A stretch of 64,000 nucleotides of DNA. Source: Carposina sasakii (lineage: Eukaryota; Arthropoda; Insecta; Lepidoptera; Carposinidae). Position 1 is the first letter of the stretch. Each line of letters starts with the position of its first letter. The translations under genes were made by a program, and so were the position numbers. The stretch spans positions 372,001-436,000 of the forward strand of contig CP053168.1 in the NCBI GenBank assembly GCA_014607495.2, read 5' to 3'. A model generated the notes under the pieces. It saw only the letters and a program-made list of their open reading frames with translations. It ran no database searches and was not told where the DNA came from. Positions 1-12,392 of the stretch are shown here, piece after piece.

Positions 1-962
1 TGGGTGATTCAGATTCAGATCATTTATTTGCATAAATAATGGATGAATAGGTTCTACCTATTACTATCACTGCAGGTGCAATATTAAAATATAGATACTA
101 CGCACATAACTTTTATCTTCACTCTTTGCTGACCTTTAATAGGGTTTTCACTGTCATTTGGATAATTTCTTCTCTGCAACGTATATGAAATAGCGCATTT
201 CTTTTAAATATTGTGTTATTTATAAAAAAAAAACATAGGCGTGTCACTAATCCAAGTCAGTAGAACTCTAAAATACGGTAAATACCAAACTGGTATGTAG
301 CCATATTTTCATGTAATTGTTACCCTTGATTGCGCACACGCACGCGATGCTTCAGTAATACGAGTATTGTGTAATAATCTATTTATTTCATGATACTGTT
401 ACCAGTGACTCCATTACATTATTGAATTTCAACTTGATATCTTAAGATGTAATCTTCAATTTTGTCTTGGATGCAGGCCGCACCGAAACAGGTTGTTGAA
501 GGAAGCCTATATTCAGCAGTGGATTTAAATGGTTGAGATGATGATGAGGATCTGGAACTTATATTGACTGTGTCGAATACCTAAGACAACTAAGGAATTT
601 GGAGGTGTCCAGAGGACTTATCATTAGTATGGCAGGCCACCAGCGTAATAAGTAAATCACAAAAAAGACCACTGCTGGGCAAAGACATCTGATAGACTCC
701 AGTATTGTATGTGTAATAAAAAAAATATTAGGAGTAATGACGAAGATTCTTAGTCTATTAATATGAGTTAATAAATATTAGTGAAGGCACGTCTGTTCTA
801 GTCATTAGGAGATAGGTAATTATAACAGAGTTCATTGCTCTTTGGAATCATTAATCTTCATAGCTTCTAGTATCATTTGCTGGATATACGGTCAAAGGGT
901 CACCTTTATATTTAGTTTACTTATCTAAACAACAAATGTCGTGAGGTATCGGCAGTGTAGAC

Positions 963-1130
963 TATCACTACCTCATGTCTGCCTGTGGGTATCGTAAATG
1001 GCGATTATGGGTTCCGGGAGATGGGCAGCAGCACCTCCTATGTTGTGACCGAAGTGTGATTTTCGAACTATGTTGTCAACACGAGAGGCGCTTTTTCCCA
1101 CCCCTCGGAAACTGCCGACACCACACGGTA
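963..1130. repeat. Head-to-head fragments of the GGACGTAGGCC SINE-like family
   Basis: The left part (965-1045) is in reverse orientation (CCTGTGGGTATCGT...) and the right part (1045-1130) in forward orientation (CTATGTTGTCAACACGAGAG). The two pieces meet within a few bases. Confidence 0.6.
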
Positions 1131-1225
1131 CCATGTAATTTGACAACTTTTCATACTTTTAAATTAAATTTTATAATATTTACTTCGCCAGCTTAGTTCA
1201 GAGGTTGATTTAGATATGATGTTAT

Positions 1226-1400
1226 GATCATCATCATTTACAGCCCTGAGAAGTCCACTGTTGGATATAGGCCTCCCCAACAACCTCCACTCCGACCGGT
1301 CAGAAGCAGCCTGCATCCAACTGACGCCCGCGACTTTGGCCAGGTCGTCCGTCCACCTCGCGGGTGGCCTTCCCACGCTGCGTTTGCCGATACGTGGTAT
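1226..1400 (-). mobile_element. Non-LTR element 3' end fragment
   Basis: Minus strand reads GRPPARWTDDLAKVAGVSWM, then QAASDRSEWRLLG, and ends ATGATGATGAT-like. GRP..RW.DD..KVAG..W is the recognisable C-terminal block. Confidence 0.7.
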
Positions 1401-1499
1401 CCACTCTACAACTTTCCGACTCCATCAGCCATGAGTTCTTCGAGCTATGTGCCCTGCCCATTGCGACTTCAGCTTGCTGGACCGTTGAGCTATGTCGGT

Positions 1500-2890
1500 G
1501 ATCTTTGTACGTCTGAATTATTTTGCTTATGTTCTATATTATATATCTTATAATATTTAATATTTTTTTGCATGGAAATCAGAAAAACAATTACGAATCA
1601 AATTGAAACAAAAAAAAAACGTTACAAGTAGAACATTTAACGAACTTTAGTTGGCTGCATTGATCTTATCTACATTTAGACCCATTGCTTTAGGATCCCT
1701 TCACACTAATGAGTAAATATTGAGCTTCTTTTACCCTTTTAGCCTCGAAGTGAAGCCAAATTTCAACTATTCAAATTATTCAGGAGTAGGTTTTACCATT
1801 CATTATCATCTGAAGAACGAGCTAGTACTTCCTCTGAGACTTTTTTTGTACCATATTTAATTCTTCATCATCTTGATCATTTAATCTTCACACGCTGATT
1901 TATCCAAGATGATTAAACTTGTCAAAATTTCACTATTTCTCAACCCTAAAAAAATAAAACCTTAAGTAGTGGGTGCCCAAAGTATCACATATGATACAGA
2001 AAGAAATTCACCAAAATAAATTATAAAACTGCATTGATTAAGGAGTGTAACTTTATAAATATTAAGAATAATGATAATGTTGTATAATTACAACCAAAAG
2101 TATACATAAAAACAATATTAAATTATATTTACCTTTTCTAGAATACTCCATGTCAGTTTTTTCACGCACCTTCAATTTCAAAATAATATTTCGTAAGACC
2201 GAATCGTAGCAAACTGAGCTATAGCCACGTATTATCATGGATTGATAACTCCTCCAGTGATTTTGATGATAATTCAACCAAATTTCAATAGATGGTAGTG
2301 TATAAAAAAACATTATCCATAGTATCATCATATCATATTATATCATGGCTTTTTCTAGCCTTAGTCTTACTTAGACCGTATATTTCTCCCTTCAATGTCT
2401 TCCTTCAGCTACATGTTTGACAAAAAATTGTACTAATCGCCACAATTTTTGTACCGAGTAACATGGAGTCTTTGGCCTAGCATGCGTCTTTGTCCGAGCA
2501 ACATTAGCATTCAGCACGCGGCAAGGTTAGCCCGTGTGGGAATCTTTAGCAAACCATTCGAAATTCAACCCTTAATCTACAACATAAAGGTTCAAAACTT
2601 CTCGTCGGTTTACTTAGCAAAAATATGATGTAGCCCGATGAGTTATCAACTTTATTATGTGTCTTTGAAGATTTAGTTTTGGGTAAATGGTATTTTTGTT
2701 CCGTATTTGTGGTCAGTTAATGCGTGGTTTAAGTTAGATGTATCAGGAAGTGGATTCAGTTCCCGCTGAGGATAACGTTAGTAATGTGTGTAGGTTAGTT
2801 TTGTTTACTTAAAAATTGCATTATCCGAATAATCATAATAGGGTTGTTAAAATTATGACATAACTAGTAGCCGCTCGTGAGTTCTTTAGC
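1500..2890. other. AT-rich DNA, nothing recognised
   Basis: No repeat family with a second copy in the window and no supported gene. A minus-strand open stretch at 2062-2331 is discussed among the rejected items. Confidence 0.5.
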
Positions 2891-3224
2891 GTGAACTATA
2901 CGGGGTGTTAGGTTTGTTAAGCGAAATGCCATAAAATTAGCCCACTTTAGAGGACCTATCCAATAAAATTGGAGAATGGAAATCACATGTTTATAACTGC
3001 CAAATTTCATCAAAATCCGTTTGGTAGTTTTTGCATGAAAAAGTTACAATCATTCTTTCATATTTTTACATAATATTAGAAAGAAAAGATGCTGATAAGT
3101 CCATTAATGGTTTGACGAAATATCCAAAGTCCTATGCTGATGCCGATGCTTCCCTAGAATACATCAGCTGCATCTCCTTCCGTGCAAGTTGTAAGAGTCG
3201 GCTAAGGAACCCGGACATTCTTTC

Positions 3225-3490
3225 ATCATCATCATTTACAGCCCTGAGAAGTCCACTGTTGGACATAGGCCTCCCCAACAAACCTCCACTCCGACCGGTC
3301 GGAAGCAGCCTGAATCCAACCGACGCCTGCGACCTTGGCCAGGTAAGCATTTGTCGTCGTACGACAGTTGGAACCCGCCCGAGGATTCTTAGCAACCCTG
3401 GCACTTGACCGGCGCCTTTCAGACGATAAGGTAGTGTCACTGTGCTGATCATCAACACCTGTCACAGCTACAGCCATGTGGGATCTCCTT
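3225..3490 (-). mobile_element. Non-LTR element 3' end (C-terminal codons and GAT tail)
   Basis: On the minus strand it decodes DLAKVAGVGWIQAASDRSEW and GEAYVQQWTSQG, the C-terminus common in lepidopteran non-LTR elements, followed by a short 3' UTR and GAT repeats. Related fragments: 1226-1400, 470-560 and 40070-40160. Confidence 0.7.
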
Positions 3491-3496
3491 ATGATG

Positions 3497-3834
3497 GAAA
3501 AAAAATCTTCCGATCGTATTTCGGCCAAGGCGACCAATCTCTACGGAGATTAGTCAGGTACGCACGAGATATGACAAGTGTGTGCGCAAACACAGATGCA
3601 CTCTCTATTCCGTCACTCTCATAGTTCGATGGGACGTAAAGCCGACACGACCGGAGAGAGATCAGGCGCAGCACCATTGGTTTTACGTGCTTTCCGAGGC
3701 ACGAGCTAAGTGACAGATTTTACTACATTAAAATCTGTACATGAAATAAATTCATTGGTACAGGCCCGACTAGGATCGAACTTACGTCTCCTGCTTGGAA
3801 GGTGCACGTCTTAACCACTGGGCTATCACCGCTT
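3497..3834 (-). mobile_element. tRNA-derived SINE, second copy
   Basis: Same head (AGCGGTGATAGCCCAGTGGT) and body as 19345-19690; the tail has decayed to TTTTTTTTCCATCATAAGG. Confidence 0.85.
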
Positions 3835-3899
3835 ATCTTTATGATACTGCAGTACTGGCTACCCCTTCTAAGGTATATAGACACGTCTATATGTATATC

Positions 3900-4151
3900 T
3901 TCTTCAGCCTGTTGCAGACCACTGCTGGACGTAGGCCTTCCTCAGGGCCCGCCATAAGGCTACTGCCATAGGGGTGTTTTTGCCCATAGTCACCACACTT
4001 GACAGGCGGGTTGGTGACCGCAGTCTGATTTTTGGACTACGTTGTCAGCACGGGTGGCGCTGCTGCCTATCTTCCGGTTACCCTTAATCGCCTCGTACGA
4101 TACCAACGGGCAGCCATGGGGTGGTACAAGCTCTACTCTGCCGGCTCCATG
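3900..4151 (+). repeat. SINE-like repeat, GCTGGACGTAGGCC family
   Basis: CTTCAGCCTGTTGCAGACCA at the start, GGGGTGGTACAAGCTCTACT near the end. Same family as 8834-9085, 22207-22461, 31998-32276 (forward) and 31826-31965, 52138-52400, 58702-58967 (reverse). Confidence 0.75.
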
Positions 4152-4157
4152 CTATAT

Positions 4158-4800
4158 GTACAGGATGTTTTTTCGTTGCCACCCTAAACAAGGAATACGT
4201 ACTCTATACATCAAATAAAGTAAGTTTATGCCAAAAAAAATGCTGGGAAACAATGTAAATTTTTTTGAATTTTTTATTTTTATTTCTTGATCGGGCGAAA
4301 TTTATAGTGTCCAGTGCTTAAGTTTTATCATAGACATATCCCAACTAATATTATAAATGCGAAAGTAACTCTGTCTGTCTGTCTGTTACGCTTTCCCGCT
4401 TAAACCTCGCAACCGATTTTGATGAAATTTGGTACAGACAATCTTTAGACCCTGAGACAGAACATAGGCTACTTTTTATTTCGAAAAAATATGATATAAA
4501 TATTTTAATCGGGTTTATATCAACATTTTGTTTTTTTTTGCAGTCCACGCGGACGGAGTCGCGGGCGTCCACTAGTATTAAATATTTCTCGTGAAAAAGT
4601 CTTTCTACGCGCGTCTATGTGCATTTATGCAGAAAAACGCAGTCTATTTACTCAACTTTGGACCCTAATATTTTCGAAACCAGACACTTCCCAGGTATGC
4701 TTCCACGGAGAAAAATGATCATGATGATGAGGAGATTCCGTAGTTTTCGGGAACGTTGACGATCAAAAATCATTCTTTATTATACAAAATTTTACCATAC
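4158..4800 (+). mobile_element. Dispersed element GGATGTTTTTTCGTTGCCACC, interrupted by a Helitron copy
   Basis: Shares blocks with 12006-12392 and 60065-60440 (GGCGAAATTTATAGTGTCCA, CTACGCGCGTCTATGTGCAT, GATTCCGTAGTTTTCGGGAA). This copy is longer because a Lep1-like Helitron (4345-4577) is inserted in it. Ends appear to be short TACAGG/CCTGTA inverted repeats. Confidence 0.8.
4345..4577 (+). mobile_element. Lep1-like Helitron remnant, nested
   Basis: Starts ACTAATATTATAAATGCGAA and ends GGAGTCGCGGGCGTCCACTA. The body has GTCTGTCTGTCTGTTACGC and TAGGCTACTTTTTATTTCG. These blocks are typical of lepidopteran Lep1 elements (family knowledge). It splits the older element at 4158-4800. Confidence 0.75.
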
Positions 4801-7800
4801 AGCTTTCATCATGTTCCAGTAAACTATATGCCCTGAAAGTGCTATAAATAATCAGATGTTTTTCGACCTTCTGTTCCCGGGCGTTCCCGGAAGCTTTCGG
4901 GAAGGGTAAACAATCAGGTGGCGCCCGAGAGAGGTTCACGCTCCGGAGCCCTTACCAACAGAGCACTTACTGTGGAAACTCGATAGCTATTCGTAGACTC
5001 GAAAATGACGTTGTCATATTTTTTGTTAATGAAAAGCTCGAGAAGTATTTCTTATAAAAGAGGTACGGTCGAAATTGAAGCCCATGATAGGTAAACTCTT
5101 TCAAAAAAATATCCCGAAGATTTCCCACTTTGTTGTAGATGATTCATTCTAACTCCTCGGGGGTTCTATTTCTATTGCAATTTTGGATATGAACATATAA
5201 TAATCCTTGTTAAGTCTTGATAAACCTAAATATTTTGCAAAATAAAAGCCATTTTAGTTGTAATTATAAACATAATATCATTTCAGCTATGAAAAGTCTA
5301 TTAACATAACATTGATCTAAGAAAAAAAATTAAATATATTGCTAAACATTGATTTAGCTTAAAAATATAAGTACCTATAATGTATTTATTTTCAATAGAT
5401 AACGACCCAAGAAAAGGAGTAATAGAAAAGACGTCACAATCGAGAAGCTTTCGACAACCAGTAGTAAGGCCGTGCACCTATTACCTTTCGCCATCGATTC
5501 CCACACGATTCGATTCCCCCCGGAATGTCCGAGTGACGATTTAATCGCACAGCCGATTTATTTTATTCGAATACCTTCGATTTTATTGTTTAGTTCGACT
5601 TTTGAACGGAAAAGAACGTGTTGTTTGGAATTTAGAATGAATGAAGGATTTGAGAAATTCTGTTACTTTATCGGGAGAGGTACCTTATAAGGGTACTTTG
5701 TTATTTTTTATATACGGCTGAGTCCCCAAAATGGGATAGCCAAAACCGCTGGATCCACGAGGGATATCCTAAAGCCACGCGGATTATGTAAAAGATCATT
5801 GACAAGTTGCTAGTCATCGCCTGAGAGAAACCCCCTTAGGTTTCTAGTTTAGTCAACTCTCGGAAGTAAGCCGACTTAGTCATACGTTGTATGGCTTGTA
5901 AAATAAATCAGAATAAAAAAAAAACTCTCGGAAGTAGATGCAGCTGATGTATTCTAGTGAAAACAAAAAAACCAAAGATATCCTGTTTTTTATTAGCATG
6001 TGAATTTCTAGCTATTCACCACCAAGCCACCCTTTGTGTATGACATTATCTGTATGAATGTTATACATACACACCACTGTGTTCCCGACATGGGTTAGCC
6101 AGAGCTGCAGAATGATAAAGGTAATCTCACAGCCACATAGCATACGGGGACAGATGAAAGTTATACTAAAGTTCATGAACATATAAAGAACAATGTATGT
6201 GTGGGTGGATAACGCGTCAATACACATCCCTACTACGTTACCGAGCTTACTATGAATGTTTCACTCCGTGTAGTGACAACACTCTGTCCGTTATTCTTTA
6301 TACGTCCATGCTAAGGTTATGTATTTATTGACTGATTATGCATCTTCTCTGTTCTACGTTGTTCGTCGATAAGGGACCACTGTAGTGGGATTCGATATTT
6401 TATTGTTACTACGTTATAATGTAAATACAACGAGGATATTATAATAATGGATTGAGTACATACTCCTACAGATGGTCCTTTTTCTTATCAATAGCGGTAG
6501 AATGCGGGTAGAAGAGAGAGAGAAATGCCTTACCATACTTTAAAGATTGTATTTTTATATCGGAAATACATCCAATAAATTAAAAAAGAAGAAGATAGAA
6601 GTGCAGATGCGGAATCTTGGCCTCGTCTTTTGCTTCACTACCCGGCATACATTTGTCATTGATGAATCCTTCTGGAGACTCGTTAGTCTATGGTAAATAA
6701 TGTATACAGCTAAGGCTGCCTTGCTCCCAGAGATGTGGTACGTTGCTACGGATGCATGAGATGTTCACCAATCATATTCATTGGTCCATGAACATATCAA
6801 TGAAATTGATTAGTGGATTATCAAACGCATCTATAACAAAATAGCATAGCACATATTTGGCGGAAACTCGCCTCCATATCCTCGCTTTGACATCCTGCAT
6901 TAATAGTAAGCTTTATTTTTGATAGCATAATTTTTCCGAGAACATTCCAGTTATGTAGTTACTAAGTGTAAGTTCCTCGTCTCAAACTCCAGGGCACGTC
7001 TGTTCCCGACAGGTTTCGCGTTTCTATTTACACAAATATTAGACGTTTTATTTTGTGAAAACGTTATTTGGGTTTGTGTCTGCTATTGAAATCGGTAGTG
7101 TCGGTAACAGATACGTCAAGTTACAGTAAAATATTTAGGGTATTACGATAGTTACAATTTCATATAATTCTGTACCATACAAAATGCTTTGTCCTGGTTG
7201 ACTGGCTGGAGATTAGAGGGTGTGTTCATTGTAGGAAGTCGTAATTTATTTTTTGAATTTAATAGGTAGGTAGATAGTTGCAGTTTTACATTTATCAATG
7301 TTTTTGTAACCTTTGCATATAAAGTAGTTATTTACAATTACAAACGGAGGCATATATTTTTGAACCTATTACTTAGTACCTAGTATTAAATTGGTATATT
7401 CATATTGTCGAATGTATTTTTGGAAATGATTAGTTTTTCCTTTACTTTTATGATGTTCAAATTCAATACCCCACGTTTTCCTTACTCCATATGACGTCAC
7501 TTAACTTCAGTGCTTCCATGAAAACTGTTTTAAAATACATGACAGGACAAAACCGGTTTTGCATTTTATTCGGTCGTCAAGTGCACTCGCTGCCTGCATT
7601 ATTCATGGCTCTTCATCCTTATTATGAGATGTTTAGCACATTTAGCACATCTATTGCCTGCTAGATTAACCCCAAACTTCAATTATATACATACATACAT
7701 ATAATCACGCCTTTATCCCTTACGGGGTAGGCAGAGCACCAAGGGCCGATAGAACCACATGGTGCTACTTCTGACCAATTTTGAGGGTATAGTTGAGATG

Positions 7801-8561
7801 TACGAGTAGAATAAAAATAATATTCGGTTAGGTTAGGTCAAAAGGTTCAATTATATACGTACATAAATGTATCTATTCCTACAACATTTATGTAAAACCC
7901 TATTACAGCAAAGAGCCAGTTACAATAGCCTGCAATTCCCCCATGTTTTGAGAAAATAAATAGTGATTTCATTTATGTATCCTAATTCCATTCCATTTCC
8001 AGCGCTGGTAATGTGGAGAGCAAAAGGGTCCGCACCCCTGATTACGTAACATGCAATAGCAAAGCCGAAGCAGCGCGATCGCGCTAGCTGAGAGGATGCC
8101 CGAGTTCCTCAGTCGACTCTTACAACATGCACGGGCGGAGCTGTATTATAGTGAAGCCGCATTAGCTCATGTATTCATATATGTCCTAAAACTTAGCTAA
8201 AACCATAATATACTAACTTTATGGCTAAAACCTACATTTGTTTTATTCAAGATGCCAGTTTTTACAAACTTCCAAAGCAAAGCGGATTGTTCGGAATCTA
8301 AAACTTCTTTCGACTTTATATTTTTTTAGGTCAAAGAAAAAGTTTTGTACAAATCATTCGTAATTATGATCGGTTTGTCCTTCGTGAGTAAAACTTTCAC
8401 AATTTTGCTTCCCTCAGGGTATGAGCTGTAGAGATGATAATATAAACTGATAGAACGGTAATCACTTGGGACTGGGATCGGGTAGCTCTGCTGACATAAA
8501 ACCGTAGTCCATTGCTGGTTGGTTTCATAAAATCTTTTAATGTGACAGATAAAACCAGTAA

Positions 8562-8790
8562 TACATACATACATACATATAATCACGCCTTTATCCCTTA
8601 CGGGGTAGGCAGAGTACCAAGGGCCGATAGAACCACATGGTGCCACTTCTGACCAATTTTGAGGGTATAGTTGAGATGTACATGTTCGGTTAGTAGTGAC
8701 AGGTGGTCAGCCCATCGCCTACAAAACACTAAAACCCTCTTGTCCCTCTACTGACTTGTACAGTATGCCCAGGAAGAGAAGAAGGAAGAA
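8562..8790 (+). repeat. ACGGGGTAGGCAGAG family repeat
   Basis: Starts in ACATACATACATA and carries GGCCGATAGAACCACATGGT and GTCAGCCCATCGCCTACAAA. Other copies: 7684-7806 (partial), 29043-29258, 40836-41048, 48950-49212, 52402-52620. Confidence 0.8.
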
Positions 8791-8833
8791 AACCAGTAAT
8801 GAATATCCATATTACTGTTTTAATGTATGTTAA

Positions 8834-9085
8834 TCATCATCATCATCATCAGCCTATTGCAGTGCACTGCTGGACGTAGGCCTCCCCCAGGGCAGGCCAT
8901 AAGACTGCCATGGGGGGTATTTGCCCATAGTTACCACGCTGGGCAGGCCGTTTGGTGACCGCAGTTTGTATTTTGGAGGGGGGAGGCGCTGCTGCCCACC
9001 TCTCGGAAACCCTTAATCGCCTCGTACGATACCCACGGGCAGACATGGGGTGGTACGAATTCTACTCTGCCGGCACCACGCGGCG
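8834..9085 (+). repeat. SINE-like repeat, GCTGGACGTAGGCC family
   Basis: Complete copy from the CATCATCATCATCAG end to GCCGGCACCACGCGGCG. The minus strand of the CAT-tail end decodes ALGEAYVQQCTAIG, i.e. the tail of a non-LTR element reading frame. Confidence 0.8.
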
Positions 9086-9860
9086 TATGTTAATCAATTA
9101 ATGTTAATATTGTATGTTAAGTGAAGATCCTTGATTTTTATTACTAGCGGATGCCCGCGACTTTGTCTGCGTAAACTTTAGAGCCTTGTGTCCTACTCTC
9201 AAAATTATATGTAAGTACCTATGCAAAATTTTACAAAGATTGCTTAAGTAAATAAGCTCGATATATAACTTACCTACATACTCGGCTGTGTAGACAAAAC
9301 TGCGGAATCATGAATGATACCCCACAGCTACGTTCAACATCATCGAGGAAAAATCTAAAGATCTATGACAAGCTAGCAATTCACCTAAAGTAACACGCCC
9401 CTGATTGCATGTATATCGACATTCACGGAAGGAGATGCAGCTGATGTATTCTAGTGAAGCCGCCCAAAGGGAAACTATAACTAGTTATAATAATATAACC
9501 GTTACTCCAGTAACGATCGTTGAACACCGTTACCCGTGGCGCGGTGATCTGTCTCAATTAACGGGAGCATGCGGGGTGGTATTAATGATGGACATGGAAT
9601 TAGGAACATGGATGTGCTATCCCATTCTTGGAGAGGTAGAGGGATTTTTCATTGCATATCCGCCCCCTGATTACGTAAAAGCAATAGCAATGCCGAAGCC
9701 GCGCGATCGCGATAATTGAGTGTGTGTTGTGCGCGGGAGGACGCCGAGCGCTCGTTGAGCGCACGCACGCACTCTCAATTCTGTTAGGTATCTACCTGTA
9801 TTAAATTAGCTCTAAGTTATTATAGGTAGTTTTAATCCAATGAAACGTCATAGAATTACT

Positions 9861-10070
9861 ACATATTATAAAACAAAGTAACTTTCTGCTGTCTGTCCCT
9901 ATGTATGCTTAGATCTTTCAAACTAGGAAACGGATTTTGATGCGGTATTTTTTAATAGATAGAGTGATTTACAAGGAAGGTTTATAATATGTAACTAGTG
10001 ACCCGCCTCGGCTTCGCACGGGAGTAATCCACTCTCACGCAGGCGAAGCCGTGGGCGGCCGCTAGTAACT
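9861..10070 (+). mobile_element. Lep1-like Helitron remnant
   Basis: Has AAACGGATTTTGATGCGGTA in the body and AGGCGAAGCCGTGGGCGGCC-GCTAGT at the end. Body about 200 bp. Confidence 0.65.
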
Positions 10071-10079
10071 AATAATACC

Positions 10080-12000
10080 TATAGATGATGCCCATGTATG
10101 GCTTAGTCTTTGAAAGATATTGGCAGGTACATAATCACATTCATCTACCTACTAATGTTAAAATTAAAGATGATAATGTGATGATGATGATGACAAGATG
10201 GTTGCTGCAATGTGCTGCTGTCATTAGAAAAGGGCTGCTATTATTTATTTACTAATTAGTAGATCAATTAGGAGGAACGTTCTGCATTACAATACTTTTG
10301 CTGCCAAGTCTTTGTACCTATTCAGTAACTCTAGATCCATGTATCGCGTTGAGCCCCATGTATCCGAAGCAAAGCTAGCAAAACTACCTAATTGATGGCA
10401 TTTCAGTGCTGAATGGGCCTCTATTTCAGTTACACTAAAGCTGCAAATTGGTTGTTTATGATAAAATGGTCTATGAGTAGGAACGTAGATAAATTTTAGA
10501 TGTAATAGTGAATTATTTGGCATTGATGTACCTTAGATTTGTGTTTGAAAATAATTTATTACAAGAGAAGATAGTAAATACTACCTTGAGTTGAAGGGGA
10601 GCCGTATAAACAAAGCCTGGTCCTTCCTTATATTACTACATACATGATTTTTTAAGTAATACTACTGCTATCTTAGGTAATACTAGCCTAAAGTCAAAGT
10701 TTAAGTGGCAACCAATCAAGTTGTAGAAAATTTACCTTGAAGAAAAACTTTTAAAAACTCTTCCACTGACATTACATAAACTTATGAAACCACATTTGTT
10801 CAACGATTATAAACAAAAACAATGAAAAAATAAACATAAAAACAAAAACTATCTAACTTTGGCTGTCTACTTCAAAATGTCTTTCCCTATTCTGAAAGTA
10901 AAGAAAAAAGCGAGGGCTTTTCCACAAAAACGCGCGCACTTAAAATGGCCGACGTCAACGACGCCCTGCGGGTCCGACTCCATAAAAAAGCCTTTTCAAA
11001 ATAGTTTTGGCTATCGTCGCCCATAAATTGTCATCGGACCAGCCCATCGATTTATGTTCCTCTAATAATGGCTATCATTTAGATGGACGGACTTGGATTG
11101 TGGCAAATTGTCCTTATAGATAACTTTAGTTTGGCGAGCAATATGGAGTAAGATAACAAACTCTTTACATTTATGCCCCCCATAAATAATGTACCTACCT
11201 ACACTAAGGTCACATACACATAAACACGACACGACGTAGCATCGTGCTACGTGCTACGACGCGATACGGTATAGTTTTACGATGACACATTGTATGGGCT
11301 CTTAAACATAGGTATCTACGATACGTGGTGGAAGCGACATCGTATGTAATGTGTTAGAGCTCTAAGCATGCTGGAACGGTCTATGGTGAAGTGTGATGGA
11401 ACATAATAATAAAATGATAGAATACTAGCACCATTGCTCAAAAGGCACCATAGGCTACTAGCATACTTAGGTTAAACAACCCATGGCAACGTGACAGAGA
11501 TAAATGTTGCGGGGTCGATGTACAAAATTTTTCGTAATCCGCGTCCGTACTTAAGTAGGCACTTTTTATATTGGCGATCGCCTGCTTACCACAAATCCCT
11601 TCTGTATCCTAATATTATGAAATATTACTCCAGCGAGATACCTGAAAAAGCAATCCACTAAAAACATATCAAGGCCAGAAATCTCAGGTATAAGTAATCA
11701 TCGGGATTGGTTTCGACGCGAGCGAGCTCGATTTACGAGCGAAGCGAATAATTGATTTGTATCGATACCGGCGCCTGGGAATTAATAAATCACCCGGAAT
11801 CCGATGTTATTGTGGAGACAGAAAAGTAGTTTACAGTCTAAAGACCAAAAGCTCCAATAAAATATGGACGCTAATAAGCAGTTTGAGCTAATCACTGTAT
11901 AATTTGCTTCATCTACCACTCAAGTGGTAGGTATCACTGTAAGTCAAGGTCAACAGAGACGACAGGACAGCAGAGAGCAGCAAAAAATCATAAATAAAGT
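10080..12000. other. Unique-looking non-coding DNA
   Basis: Only short inverted-repeat ends (about 11535-11560) and a CpG-richer patch at 10925-10985 stand out. No exon-like frames with good splice sites were found. The same description fits 4800-5700, 6240-7680, 12400-13770 and 15230-16390. Confidence 0.45.
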
Positions 12001-12005
12001 TTTAT

Positions 12006-12392
12006 ACAGGATGTTTTTTCGTTGCCACCCTTAACGAAGGGCACGTACTCTATACATCAAATAAAGTAAGTTAACGCAAAAAAAATGCTGGGAAATGATG
12101 GAAATTTAAAAAAAAAATGTTTAACTACTTGATTGGGCGAAATTTATAGTGTCCAGTGTTTATGCTAGTTTTTTAATAGACATATTAATTATTTTTCGTG
12201 AAAAAATCTTGCTACGCGCGTCTATGTGCATTTATGAAGAAAAACGCAGTTTATTTACTCAACTTTGGACCCTATTATCTTGGGAACCAGACAGTTCCCA
12301 GATATGCTTCCACGGAGAAAAATGATCGTGATAATGAGGAGATTCCGTAGTTTTCGGGAACGTTGACGACCAAAAATTACTCTGTATACTTG
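12006..12392 (+). mobile_element. Dispersed element GGATGTTTTTTCGTTGCCACC, uninterrupted copy
   Basis: About 385 bp; starts TACAGGATGTTTTTTCG and ends ACCAAAAATTACTCTGTATA. It gives the empty-site comparison for the nested Helitron at 4345. Confidence 0.8.

Noticed and set aside
2062..2331. Minus-strand open stretch ending in a donor-like GGTAAATATAAT
   Set aside because: No recognisable protein family, no convincing acceptor on the upstream side, AT-rich codons; could be chance. Left unannotated.
8326..8646. 106-codon minus-strand frame
   Set aside because: Its start lies in the ACGGGGTAGGCAGAG repeat and the rest has no coding character.
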